A DNA stretch of 64,000 nt from the NCBI GenBank assembly GCA_029261995.1, contig JAJDAF010000026.1:1-64000 (forward strand), in the 5' to 3' direction. Of the stretch, positions 43,610 to 54,063 are shown in pieces (the first letter of the stretch is position 1; every line of letters starts with the position of its first letter). Both the position numbers and the translations under genes were made by a program. The notes below the pieces were generated by a model that saw nothing but the letters and a program-made list of their open reading frames with translations, was not told the origin of the DNA and did not search any database. Source of the DNA: Candidatus Zhuqueibacterota bacterium (GTDB lineage: Bacteria; Zhuqueibacterota; Zhuqueibacteria; Oceanimicrobiales; Oceanimicrobiaceae).

Positions 43610-45559
43610 CTACTTCGCTGCAGACACCGACTGAGACAAAAAACCGCGAGCAATCTCATAGGAAGGGTCCAGTTCCAGGACTTTTTCAAAGTATTCCTGC
43701 GCCTCACCGAAGCGCTGCAACTCAAAATAGAAATATCCCAAAGCAAAATACATGTTCTTGTCATCTGGATAGATATCTTCCATCTCGCGGAGCACGGCAA
43801 CGCCAGCTCGGTAGCCTTCTCTAAAATAGGCATCGATCGCCCGTACCAGGTAACGTTCCCGGGCCGGAATGCTCTCAATATACTGAAACGCCTTAGCCAA
43901 GGGCTCCTTTGCAAGCTCTTCATCGGGCGTGCCGACATAGATAATGGCACGCAGCGCATATGCCAGGCCAAATGTCGAATCAATCTCGATCGCTTTGCCC
44001 AGCTCCTTCTCGGCCTCCTCAAACTTCATCCTATGCCAGAACTCCATCCCGTCAAAGAAGTGCTGATAGGCCTCAAGACTGGGCGTGGTTATTTGGGCGA
44101 CAGACTGTTTCGCTCTGCCATTTTCAGGGTCGCTGACTTGCAAACCACTTTCTGCCTTTTGGGCCAGCCGGTCGAGCATGGCCGGAACGCTTGCTCTGCC
44201 CGTCCCCTTCTCGGAAGCCGCAAACAGATGATCATCCTGGATGGGATCGATAACTTTGAAGTCGATTGTGTAGAGACTGTCGAATTTACGGATGGAGGCG
44301 AGGGCAAGCGCGTTGATGTTGGCGTATTTGCAGATTTCCCTGGCGGCGGCCTCATCAATTGCGTCCAAATCTTCACTCGCAATCTGTTTGTAGAGGTCGT
44401 ACATGCGCGACCGAGTGAGCACGGAGAGCCTGCGCGACTGCTCCAACGAGGTGATGAGCATTCCGGAAAGGCCATCCAATTCCTTTTCATCTGTCTCATT
44501 CACAAAATCCGCCACTGCGATCGGCGGTGGCTTACGGCGAACATGGTCCAGAAACCAATAGCCCAGTGATAATAGCAAGCCAATCAGCATCCCAGACATG
44601 AATAATCGCTTCGCACCCTTTCTGAAGCGGCGGGGTTCTGGCCGGCGACGCCCACCAAATGAGGTTTCGGCGACCTGTCGCAAATCAGCCAGCATATCGT
44701 CAACATGCTGGTAACGATCCTCTCGTCTTTTGGCCATTGCGTTGGCCACGATTTCCTCCAATTCCACCGGGAACGCTTTGGATTCATCGGCCACGGGCGG
44801 CGCCGCTTTGTTCAGAATCCCGTTGATGATTGTGCCTTCGTGCTCTCCCTGAAACGGGAGTCGTCCGGTGAGCATTTCAAACAGCGACACGCCAAGGGAC
44901 CAGATGTCGGTGCGATGATCCATGACTTTTCCCTCCACCTGCTCCGGCGACATGTAGGAGGTCGTACCGAAGCTGTCGCCGGTTTTAGTGTGTAGATCTG
45001 CGCCAGGAACCTTGGCCAAACCGAAGTCGACTATTCTCGCAACTTTCTTTGCAGACACAATGCAGTTGGCCGGTTTGATGTCACGGTGTACGATGCCTAG
45101 CTTGTGCGCTTCCGCCAAACCGCTGGCGATTTGTATTGCGTAATCAAGCGCGGTTTCAACGGTCATGGTTCCGCCGAGGATTTTGGCCTTGACGGTCTCG
45201 CCCTCGCAGTAGGCCATGACGAAATACATCCGGTCGTCGTCGGTCTCGGAGATTTGATAGAGCGGGCAAATATTGGGATGGTCCAGGGCCGAGGCGGCGC
45301 GCGCCTCGTTCATAAACCGTTTGCGGGCGCCACGACGAAAAGTGAGTTCTTTCGACAAGAACTTCAGTGCGACGACTCGTTTTAGCTGGGTGTCTTCCGC
45401 TTTGTACACCACCCCCATTCCGCCTTCACCAAGCTTTTGTAGAATCTTGTAGTGAGCGACTTTCTTGTCAATGTCTGCGACAGCGCCTTGTCGCTCAGCG
45501 CTCTTGCCAGAGGGCCAGACCCGGCCAAGTTCATTCAAGATTTTGTGGCGTGAAATCAT
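43610..45559 (-). CDS. Ser/Thr protein kinase with TPR repeats
   Basis: Hanks-type kinase of about 649 aa. Kinase domain from about residue 36 to 295: LGEGGMGVVYKAED, VALKFL, IVHRDIKPANCIVS, DFGLAKVPG, GTTSYMSPEQVEG. TM helix near residues 327-345, a periplasmic FlgO/adenylate-cyclase-like segment (IAVADFVNETDEKELDGLSGMLITSLEQS) and TPRs at the C-terminus. The first 35 residues include ISRHKILNELG, which looks like a second, truncated copy of the kinase start (HYKILQKLG). ATG 45559 chosen; a GTG at 45571 is possible. No strong Shine-Dalgarno. A possible TTGACA -35 lies upstream on the minus strand at 45657. Confidence 0.9.
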   Translation of the reverse strand: MISRHKILNELGRVWPSGKSAERQGAVADIDKKVAHYKILQKLGEGGMGVVYKAEDTQLKRVVALKFLSKELTFRRGARKRFMNEARAASALDHPNICPLYQISETDDDRMYFVMAYCEGETVKAKILGGTMTVETALDYAIQIASGLAEAHKLGIVHRDIKPANCIVSAKKVARIVDFGLAKVPGADLHTKTGDSFGTTSYMSPEQVEGKVMDHRTDIWSLGVSLFEMLTGRLPFQGEHEGTIINGILNKAAPPVADESKAFPVELEEIVANAMAKRREDRYQHVDDMLADLRQVAETSFGGRRRPEPRRFRKGAKRLFMSGMLIGLLLSLGYWFLDHVRRKPPPIAVADFVNETDEKELDGLSGMLITSLEQSRRLSVLTRSRMYDLYKQIASEDLDAIDEAAAREICKYANINALALASIRKFDSLYTIDFKVIDPIQDDHLFAASEKGTGRASVPAMLDRLAQKAESGLQVSDPENGRAKQSVAQITTPSLEAYQHFFDGMEFWHRMKFEEAEKELGKAIEIDSTFGLAYALRAIIYVGTPDEELAKEPLAKAFQYIESIPARERYLVRAIDAYFREGYRAGVAVLREMEDIYPDDKNMYFALGYFYFELQRFGEAQEYFEKVLELDPSYEIARGFLSQSVSAAK

Positions 45560-45683
45560 TTTGCCATTCACCCGCAGGTATCAATTCTCATCTCTTGAGT
45601 TGGAAGGAGCGGGGAGGTTCGTTTACACAAAGGTGATGAATGCTTTGGAAATTGTCAACACCTGTTAGCTGATTTTTTCTTGA

Positions 45684-46403
45684 CTAATCAGTCATTCTGT
45701 TTGTGTCGGATTCCTCCATCACACGACCGGCAACATCTTCGCCAGCGCTGATGGAGAGCCAGACCAGGTAATTGCCGCAGTTTGATGCTCCCTTCTGTGA
45801 CACCGTCAACATGTTTGCTATCGGTTTCCCCAAGTTACCAGCGGCCCGGGTCAGGTCAGCCTGCCGGACCACCAAATGTCCTACGCCGATGAGCTTGACT
45901 CCACCACCCTCCCCATTTGCCGCGTGCTTCGCTGCAGATCGCAGCCGCGCGCGAACCTCCGCATGCAAGGACCGGCGCCAGCGAACACTGTTCTGTGGGT
46001 AGTCCCTGACGCGGCTGGTGAACTCGGCAATCCGGGTTGGTACCGTCCGGCGAACCCGTTCTTCAAAGCCAAGCGATACCGCGTCGCTGGCTGCGCTGTC
46101 GCCCTTGAGCAGCACAACATAGAAGAAAGCGTGATTCAGCCATTCCTGTGTGCTCTCGCGACGGTCGGTCCATGCGGCGATTTCCTCGCGAGGTTGCCGC
46201 CGCCCGGATGTCTCTTTCCACAATTCAGTGTTTTCGTCCGTCGCCCCGGCAAGGATTTGGGACTTATAAACCCTGAACACAGGGACAGAGTCGGGGCAGA
46301 ACTGAGCTGAGACAAGATAGAAACAGATGGTATCGCCGCATGCATCCGGCCCAGTATCATCCGTGCGGAGTATTTCGTGCAGTGTCATGTGGTATCTAAG
46401 CAT
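45684..46403 (-). CDS. hypothetical protein, possibly frameshifted from upstream frame
   Basis: About 239 aa from the ATG at 46403, which has GAGGA 4-5 nt upstream. Not recognised. Charged, Arg-rich middle (RTVPTRIAEFTSRVRDYPQNS), a glycine-rich turn (NGEGGGVKLIGVGHLVV) and a C-terminal NYLVWLSISAGEDVAGRVMEES. The frame stays open upstream to a TTG at 46463. In another frame, ending at 46456, is a 56-codon ORF (46626-46456) that begins with a membrane anchor (LPVILLLGAFSRYI). A one-base shift would join them into a single anchored, TadE-like protein of about 313 aa. Follows a lipoprotein gene. Confidence 0.5.
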   Translation of the reverse strand: MLRYHMTLHEILRTDDTGPDACGDTICFYLVSAQFCPDSVPVFRVYKSQILAGATDENTELWKETSGRRQPREEIAAWTDRRESTQEWLNHAFFYVVLLKGDSAASDAVSLGFEERVRRTVPTRIAEFTSRVRDYPQNSVRWRRSLHAEVRARLRSAAKHAANGEGGGVKLIGVGHLVVRQADLTRAAGNLGKPIANMLTVSQKGASNCGNYLVWLSISAGEDVAGRVMEESDTNRMTD

Positions 46404-46455
46404 CTGTTCCTCAATTTGGTTGAATGGTTCAACCTCGCTGCCTCTGGTCAATATC

Positions 46456-46626
46456 TCAGGCAATGCTGGTGCGTGTCATGGGGAAAGGACAGTCGTAGAA
46501 TCTTTCATGGTCCTCCCAGGCCCGGCCGTAATCGACATCGCGCCCCAGCTGGGCACCGACTTCCCACTGGCGGTTACCTTCAATATACCTCGAAAACGCG
46601 CCGAGCAATAATATCACCGGCAACAT
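46456..46626 (-). pseudogene. short membrane-anchor ORF, possible 5' part of a split gene
   Basis: 56 codons: hydrophobic start (MLPVILLLGAFSRYI) then a polar part (NRQWEVGAQLGRDVDYGRAWEDHERFYD). It overlaps the end of the lipoprotein gene and ends 7 bp inside the next open frame, as expected from a frameshift. The N-terminus recalls pseudopilin/TadE-type anchors. A weak AGAAG lies upstream. Confidence 0.35.
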
Positions 46627-46984
46627 AATCTTCTCTTGGCATCGCATATATTGCCCTGAATTCCAAAAGCCATTTGCCGGATTGAAATGGCTCGAAGTAT
46701 TCTGTTTGGCCTCGGTTATGGACGGTCGTTTCCGTAGTCCCGTCCAGGCCCTGGAAAATCGACAGACGTCGTGCGAAACCACCGGCCATGCGAAAGATAT
46801 ATTTGATTGACTTCGTATGGGTGGTTTCAACGACGTCCCACATGATGAGATTATCGGGGTCATCGGTCTGCCACTCGTCTTCGAGAGTGGGAGTCAGCAG
46901 GTTGTTGATTTCTTCATCTGAGACCTGACAGCTTAGGGTCGATACAGCCAGAACAATGAGAATTGAGTTGATTAGCGTTTTCAT
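46580..46984 (-). CDS. small lipoprotein, unknown function
   Basis: 134-aa lipoprotein. Signal peptide with lipobox STLSC directly before the mature acidic start (CQVSDEEINNLL). The rest is soluble with aromatic residues (YFEPFQSGKWLLEFRAIYAM). AGGAG precedes the ATG by 9 nt. Not recognised. The downstream small ORFs on the same strand may be in its operon, and the large secreted propeller gene lies just upstream in the same direction (71-bp gap). Confidence 0.7.
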   Translation of the reverse strand: MKTLINSILIVLAVSTLSCQVSDEEINNLLTPTLEDEWQTDDPDNLIMWDVVETTHTKSIKYIFRMAGGFARRLSIFQGLDGTTETTVHNRGQTEYFEPFQSGKWLLEFRAIYAMPREDYVAGDIIARRVFEVY

Positions 46985-47054
46985 GAGTAGATCTCCTATT
47001 TGTCACCTGTCCGTCCCAGTTAGAGTTGCATCAAGGATGAATCAGCAATGGCTG

Positions 47055-50000
47055 TTACTTCAGCAATGTCAATTTTTTCGTTTCCACAAATCCGCCGGCT
47101 GTGATGCGATAGACGTAGACACCGCTGGGCAACCCGTTTGCTTCAAGAACAACCTTGTGGGAGCCAGGCCCTAACGGTCCATCCACCAGGGTCGCGACCT
47201 CTCTTCCCCTGATGTTGAACAGCTTGAGCGCAACGTGCGTTCGCTTCACAAGCGCAAACTGAATCGTGGTGGACGGATTAAACGGATTCGGGTAATTCTG
47301 CTCGAGTCCAAATGAAGATGGGACACTAGTGAAAACTTCCTCCACTGCAGTCGGAGATTCTACGTGCCGGAACACGTCGCCACCGTCAGTCAAAAATGCG
47401 GCCGCTGAAGTGCCGGCAAAGATATCGCCGCGGCTATTGATAGCAAGCGCAAAGACACTCACACCGCCACTTGTAAAATCCGGCAAGCCGGTGCTGTTGG
47501 CAGTCCAGATGTTGCCATTATCAGTAGAATAAAACACACCGCCGTTAGTTCCGGCAAAGATGTGCCCATCGCCACTAATGGTAAGTGCCGAGACACTTTC
47601 ACTGCTCCCAAAACGAGTCGGCAAGCCGGCATTGATGGCAGTCCAGTTGTCGCCATTGTCGGTGGAGCGAAACACACCGTCGTTTCCAGTCCCGGCAAAG
47701 ATGTGCCCGGCGCCATTTATGGCAAGTGTATTAACCTGAGGAACTTGATCAAGAACGGGATCGGTCAAACCCGTGTTGATCGCAGCCCAGTTGTCGCCAT
47801 CATCGGTCGAACGAAACATACCATCATCATCTGTCCCGGCAAAGATGTGGCCCAAGCTATTGATGGCAACTGCATTGACTCCTGAAAAGCCACTGGTAAA
47901 ATCCGGCAGGCCGGTATTGATTGCGGTCCAGTTGTCGCCATTGTCAGTGGAGCGAAACACGCCGTCATTCGTCCCGGCAAAGATGTGGCCGGCATCATTG
48001 ATGACAAGGGCGTTGACCGAAGAAAGACTCTGAAGACTGGGATCGAGCACGGTCCAGTTGTCGCCATTGTTGGTGGAGCGAAACACCACGCTGACACTTC
48101 CGGCAAAAATGTGGCCGGCGCCATTGATGGCAATCGATAAGACAGTGGCAAAATAGTTCGGGAATGGGCGTTTTCTCCAGGTGTCGCCATTGTCCGTGGA
48201 ACGGAAGATGGCGTCATCAGCCCCGGCGAAGATGTGGCCGGCGCTGTTGGCGGCAAGCGAGAACACGTCTTCATCCAGGTGGGTTGCTTGCCAAAAAGTG
48301 AACCCTTGTTCATGGACTTGAGCCGAAACTTCATTGGACGGATCACTTTCCCCTGGATCGTAGACGGCAGTGACAACATAGTGGTAAGCGTCCGGCGGCA
48401 GGTCGGCGTCAGTAAGAGATGTGATGCTGGCGTTGACATTCCCGACCAGATTGTCGTTGGTAATCCCAACCGGTGAGGAGGTAGAGCGGTAGATGTTGTA
48501 GCTCCGCAAATCTTGCGCACGACCTCTGGCCATTGCTTGGTTGGCGAGGCTCGTTGCCGAATGATCTTTGTTCCGGTTCCCGAATCTTGCTCTGATTTCT
48601 TCCAAAAGGTCTGGCATTGAAACTGTCCAGACTTTTCTGCTGGATGGTGGAGGAGTCATCTTTGCGAGGGCGGACGGGGTCGATGATGAGATGAGACTCA
48701 TCTCATAGAAAGAGCCGGGGCCTCCCTGAAGCATGGAAAAGTCGGCTATGAGAATAAAGTAGGCGTTGGTCTTTGGAAGCGTAACCGCTATGCGCGAATC
48801 AAGACCATCGAAGTCGTCGTTCCCAGCTATCAGGTCTGGAGAGCCATCTCCATCCAGGTCTTCATCTATGAATAAGCTCAGCACGGCGTCTAAGGATGAA
48901 CCATTGACCGAAGCATCAACATCTATGGTTATGTCCTGTCCCGCCGTTCCTCGAAAGCGCCAAAAATCACCATCGCCGGCCGGATCAATGGCTCCTTTTG
49001 CCGTTTGCCCAAATCCGATGGCATCAGCTTCCTGAGGCGTGTTGTTGGGTTCCGTTTCATTGGCCACTGCTCCACCAGGCGGGGCCCAGTTCAAGACAAC
49101 GGAATTAGCGGAGACGGATGCCGTAAGGTTTTGCGGGGGCTCGAGTTCTCCGGGGGTTGCCTCCACACACATCGCAAACTCCGACGTGTTGCCGCCCGGA
49201 TCCGTAGCTGTTGCGGTAACAAACGTACCTGGAGCAACCGAATCCGGCAGGCTGATTGTGAAGCCTATGTTGCCGGTGTTGTCGGTCGTAACGGTGTCAG
49301 CGCCAAGAAAGGTTTTCCCTTCGCCATGGCCGGAAGGGTCGCAGACGTTGTTGGAGAAGAACTCCAGTCGAAAATCAGTATTCGGTACACTGTTGAGCGC
49401 GCCGGCGATGACGGCGCTGCCGCTCGTTACAGACGCCAGCACGGGAAAATTTTGCAGGTTGTTGGGACCGGCATCACCATCGCCTGGGTCATTCGAGGTC
49501 ACACCGTTGGCGCCTAGATCGATCCCCAGGTCCGCGTTTGAGAAGATCGAATTGAGTTCGATGGCGTTGCCACTGCCTGACTGCACGAAAACCCCATCGT
49601 CGCCGTTAAAGGCTATGATGTTACGGGCCTCCTCGGACGAGCCTCCGATAGTATTATCAGAGCCACCAAGAACAAGAAGACCATAGGAGCTGTTGCCTAG
49701 GTTCATAGTACCCGTGACATCGGTACCGATGAAGTTGCCCTGCACCAGGTTTCCCCTCGTGAGTTCGCCTTGGGCAACGATAGCAACACCCTGGTTGTTG
49801 CCGGAGATCACATTTCGTGCCCCAGCGGTTGTGCCTCCAATGGTGTTGTTGGAGGCGCCAATATGAATCAATATACCCGTCTCGCTGGGATTGCCTCCGC
49901 CAACAGTGCCGGTGACGTCAGCGCCGATGAAATTACCCTGTACTACGTTTCCGCTAGAGTTACTTCCTTGGAGTCTAACATCAGTTTTGTTGCCAGAGAT

Positions 50001-51503
50001 AAGGTTGCGTGCTGATGGCGCAGTACCACCTATTGTGTTGCTGGGAGCGAGAACATAAATGCCCTCACCACCGTTACCCAATATGGCCGTGCCAGTGACA
50101 TCCGTGCCAATGAAGTTGCCCTCGATCACGTTCCCCCCGTTTCGGGTAATTGCGATAGCACTCGCGAATTGGCCAGCGAAACGATTTATCGCGAGCCCAC
50201 GCACTGTGCTGCTTCCAGCGGTAATATACAAGACCCGTACGTCCTCAGTATTGCTGCCGTCCAGCTCAATCTTCAGTACTGCATTGCTGCCGGAGCCAGG
50301 TCCGTTGGTGTTTGCCGTTGCCCCGGGCTGGGTGTAACCGTCGATTATCACCGGGTCGGTGATTGTCGGCAGTGCCGACAGAGGCTGAATAGTGTGCGGG
50401 CCTGCGCCCGAAATATTGAACCTAATGGTATCAAGACCAGCGTCGGCGTTGGCGTCAAGGATGGCCTGTCTTAGCGAGCCGGCTCCGCTGCCGCTGGTGT
50501 TGGCGACGGTAAAGCGTGGCATGGGAGGTGGCGCAGATTTACTGCGAAACACACCGCCACCACCAGTCCCTGCAAAAATGCGATCATTGTTATTGATGGC
50601 AAGGGCATTTACGAAAATATTAGTCAAACCACCATTCAGTGCGCTCCAATTGTCACCGTTGTCCGTGGAGAGAAAAACGCCGTCGCTGAAAATAGTGCCA
50701 GCAAAGAGGTCGCCGCTTGAGTTGAAGGCCAAAGCCATGACAGAAGCATTGGTCAGGCCGGTCTGCCTCCAGGTGTCGCCATTGTCAGTGGAACGAAGCA
50801 CGCCGCTGTTGAAAATTCCAGAAAAAATGTCGCCGCTTGCATTGAAGGCAAAAGCCTGGACCGGATTAAAGCCGGTCAAACCCATGTCGATCTGTGTCCA
50901 GTTGTCGCCATTGTCTGATGAGCGAAACACCACGCCGTTGGCCCCGGCAAAAATGTCGCCGCCAGCATTAACCGCAAGAGCCGAGATACCTGAACCACCG
51001 GTGCTGGTCAAGCCGGTTTGAGTCCAGTTGTCGCCATTATCGATAGAGCGAAAAACGCCGTCACTAGAGGTTCCGCCAAACAAATCACCGCTTGCATTGA
51101 TGGCGAGAATCGGGACAGCTTTTCTGCCCAGGCCATTGTTGATCCGCGTCCAGCTGGCGCCGTTGTCGGTTGAACGAAATATTTCATTGCTACCGTTACC
51201 CCCGGCAAAGATGTCACCGCTTGCATTGATGGCGAGAGTAGCGACAGTCCTGTCCAAGCCGGTCGACGTCCAGTTATCGCCATTATCGCTGGAGCGAAAT
51301 ACGTCGCCCCCGGCAGAACTCCCTGGAACCTCAGTGCCGGCAAAAATGTCGCCGTTGCTGTTAATGGCAAGAGCAACAACAGAAACATTGGTCAAACCGG
51401 ACTGCTGCCAGAAGTCGGTTTGTGCCATCGCTGAGGTGGCCATAAAACCGGCCAGGATCGTGAATTGCGTGTAAATGAGAGTTGCTCGGCTGAAGTGTCT
51501 CAT
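47055..51503 (-). CDS. giant secreted propeller/beta-helix protein with T9SS-type sorting domain
   Basis: 1482-aa exported mosaic. Signal peptide (residues 1-27, ending SAMAQ); first BNR/YCF48-like propeller with repeats of FRSSDNGDNWT (about 28-330); a right-handed parallel beta-helix region (about 335-690, recurring NVIEGNFIGTDVTGT and NTIGGT); fibronectin-III and pre-peptidase C-terminal-like domains (about 800-960, ETEPNNTPQEADAIGFGQ); a second BNR propeller (about 1080-1390); and a C-terminal Por/T9SS type A-like domain (NYPNPFNPSTTI ... GVYVYRITAGGFVETKKLTL). Probably a cell-surface adhesin or polysaccharide-binding protein; no catalytic motif seen. ATG 51503 follows AAGGAGAAG. At DNA level the BNR units are near-identical (CCAGTTGTCGCCATTGTC recurs), a likely recombination hot spot. 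Confidence 0.9.
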   Translation of the reverse strand: MRHFSRATLIYTQFTILAGFMATSAMAQTDFWQQSGLTNVSVVALAINSNGDIFAGTEVPGSSAGGDVFRSSDNGDNWTSTGLDRTVATLAINASGDIFAGGNGSNEIFRSTDNGASWTRINNGLGRKAVPILAINASGDLFGGTSSDGVFRSIDNGDNWTQTGLTSTGGSGISALAVNAGGDIFAGANGVVFRSSDNGDNWTQIDMGLTGFNPVQAFAFNASGDIFSGIFNSGVLRSTDNGDTWRQTGLTNASVMALAFNSSGDLFAGTIFSDGVFLSTDNGDNWSALNGGLTNIFVNALAINNNDRIFAGTGGGGVFRSKSAPPPMPRFTVANTSGSGAGSLRQAILDANADAGLDTIRFNISGAGPHTIQPLSALPTITDPVIIDGYTQPGATANTNGPGSGSNAVLKIELDGSNTEDVRVLYITAGSSTVRGLAINRFAGQFASAIAITRNGGNVIEGNFIGTDVTGTAILGNGGEGIYVLAPSNTIGGTAPSARNLISGNKTDVRLQGSNSSGNVVQGNFIGADVTGTVGGGNPSETGILIHIGASNNTIGGTTAGARNVISGNNQGVAIVAQGELTRGNLVQGNFIGTDVTGTMNLGNSSYGLLVLGGSDNTIGGSSEEARNIIAFNGDDGVFVQSGSGNAIELNSIFSNADLGIDLGANGVTSNDPGDGDAGPNNLQNFPVLASVTSGSAVIAGALNSVPNTDFRLEFFSNNVCDPSGHGEGKTFLGADTVTTDNTGNIGFTISLPDSVAPGTFVTATATDPGGNTSEFAMCVEATPGELEPPQNLTASVSANSVVLNWAPPGGAVANETEPNNTPQEADAIGFGQTAKGAIDPAGDGDFWRFRGTAGQDITIDVDASVNGSSLDAVLSLFIDEDLDGDGSPDLIAGNDDFDGLDSRIAVTLPKTNAYFILIADFSMLQGGPGSFYEMSLISSSTPSALAKMTPPPSSRKVWTVSMPDLLEEIRARFGNRNKDHSATSLANQAMARGRAQDLRSYNIYRSTSSPVGITNDNLVGNVNASITSLTDADLPPDAYHYVVTAVYDPGESDPSNEVSAQVHEQGFTFWQATHLDEDVFSLAANSAGHIFAGADDAIFRSTDNGDTWRKRPFPNYFATVLSIAINGAGHIFAGSVSVVFRSTNNGDNWTVLDPSLQSLSSVNALVINDAGHIFAGTNDGVFRSTDNGDNWTAINTGLPDFTSGFSGVNAVAINSLGHIFAGTDDDGMFRSTDDGDNWAAINTGLTDPVLDQVPQVNTLAINGAGHIFAGTGNDGVFRSTDNGDNWTAINAGLPTRFGSSESVSALTISGDGHIFAGTNGGVFYSTDNGNIWTANSTGLPDFTSGGVSVFALAINSRGDIFAGTSAAAFLTDGGDVFRHVESPTAVEEVFTSVPSSFGLEQNYPNPFNPSTTIQFALVKRTHVALKLFNIRGREVATLVDGPLGPGSHKVVLEANGLPSGVYVYRITAGGFVETKKLTLLK

Positions 51504-51636
51504 GGTTCTTCTCCTTCCATGTGTCAACATTTGCTACAAGAATGATTTTGTGATCTACTCGAACCCAAACGAAGACGGGGCGCATGGGCTTTCCCCCACC
51601 GCACGCGCAAGCTCTACACCTTAGAAGCCGCCACCG

Positions 51637-52074
51637 TTAGCGCTGCTTGATCAAATTCACTGTCATGTTGCGAAAATCAGAGTATTCAACATAGACGCCT
51701 CCGGAGAGCCGGTTCCTGAATCCATTGAGTTGGAGCGACCACGAAGCATCTGCCACAATTGAGCGCCCTCCGCCAGTTCTGAAGCTCATTGTCCCACCGC
51801 CAGCAACTTTACCACCGCTGTCAATGCGCCACACCGCACGAAACAAACTCCCTCCAACGGTTCCATTAGAGTCGACATCCAAACTAATGTGGAGGGTTTG
51901 ACCGAAGGACTCAGGCGTTGCAGTTCCGACCCAACTTCCCGAAACATCAGAGACGCTGAAGCCCGGGGTATCAAGGAGGCCTGTTTCGACGATTTCCTCA
52001 CAACCGAGTTGCGCAAGACAACCCCAAACAGCAAAGGCCACTACGAGTCCGTTCATCATTCTCTGAGTTTTCAT
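51637..52074 (-). CDS. hypothetical lipoprotein
   Basis: 145 aa with signal peptide and lipobox AQLGC. The mature part begins with a short linker and a beta domain (VSGSWVGTATPESFGQTLHISLDVDSNGTVGGSLF ... GGVYVEYSDFRNMTVNLIKQ), like small lipocalin-type lipoproteins. GAGGT precedes the ATG. It precedes the giant secreted protein gene by 133 bp in the same direction. Confidence 0.75.
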   Translation of the reverse strand: MKTQRMMNGLVVAFAVWGCLAQLGCEEIVETGLLDTPGFSVSDVSGSWVGTATPESFGQTLHISLDVDSNGTVGGSLFRAVWRIDSGGKVAGGGTMSFRTGGGRSIVADASWSLQLNGFRNRLSGGVYVEYSDFRNMTVNLIKQR

Positions 52075-52473
52075 GATTACCTCGTGAAAAAGTTAGTTTG
52101 GTAATGTGCAGCCTAGCGACTCTGATGCGTGTTTCTTCTCCGATGATTTGAGTGCGCTCTACATAATCAATCTCCTGCCCGGCCAGTGAGCCAAAAGCCA
52201 TGCCAATAGCAGCCGCGTCGTTTAAGCACTGCATAACCATCAAAAAAACAGAATGTTGCTAAGATGTGAGGAAGGTCAGTGTGACACGCCGATATTCCGC
52301 AAAATTTGCAGAAATCAGTTAGTCGAAACGCGATGGTTGTTTTTTAAATGGTTACGATTGAAAGAAGTGGTGACTTCACTGAATCTGGTTCAGGATGGGA
52401 GCGTAAAAGGGGCGCTAGAAGAGTCAGATTAGCCCATGCAGGAGGTCTGCATAGACTGCGGCGGGATCCAGCT
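52075..52473. other. intergenic region, nothing recognised
   Basis: Spacer between the sigma54-activator stop and the lipoprotein gene (same strand). No gene, no sigma54 -24/-12 box and no clear terminator could be supported by eye. Confidence 0.4.
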
Positions 52474-54015
<1,542 letters not shown>

Positions 54016-54063
54016 ATTTGTCTACCGGTCTGGTTGTCTCAGTATTACGGCCTGGAAATGCGC

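Noticed and set aside
47562-51474. Multiple plus-strand ORFs antisense to the giant surface protein gene
   Set aside because: Repetitive BNR coding produces periodic antisense frames; the translations are themselves repeat-like and unsupported.
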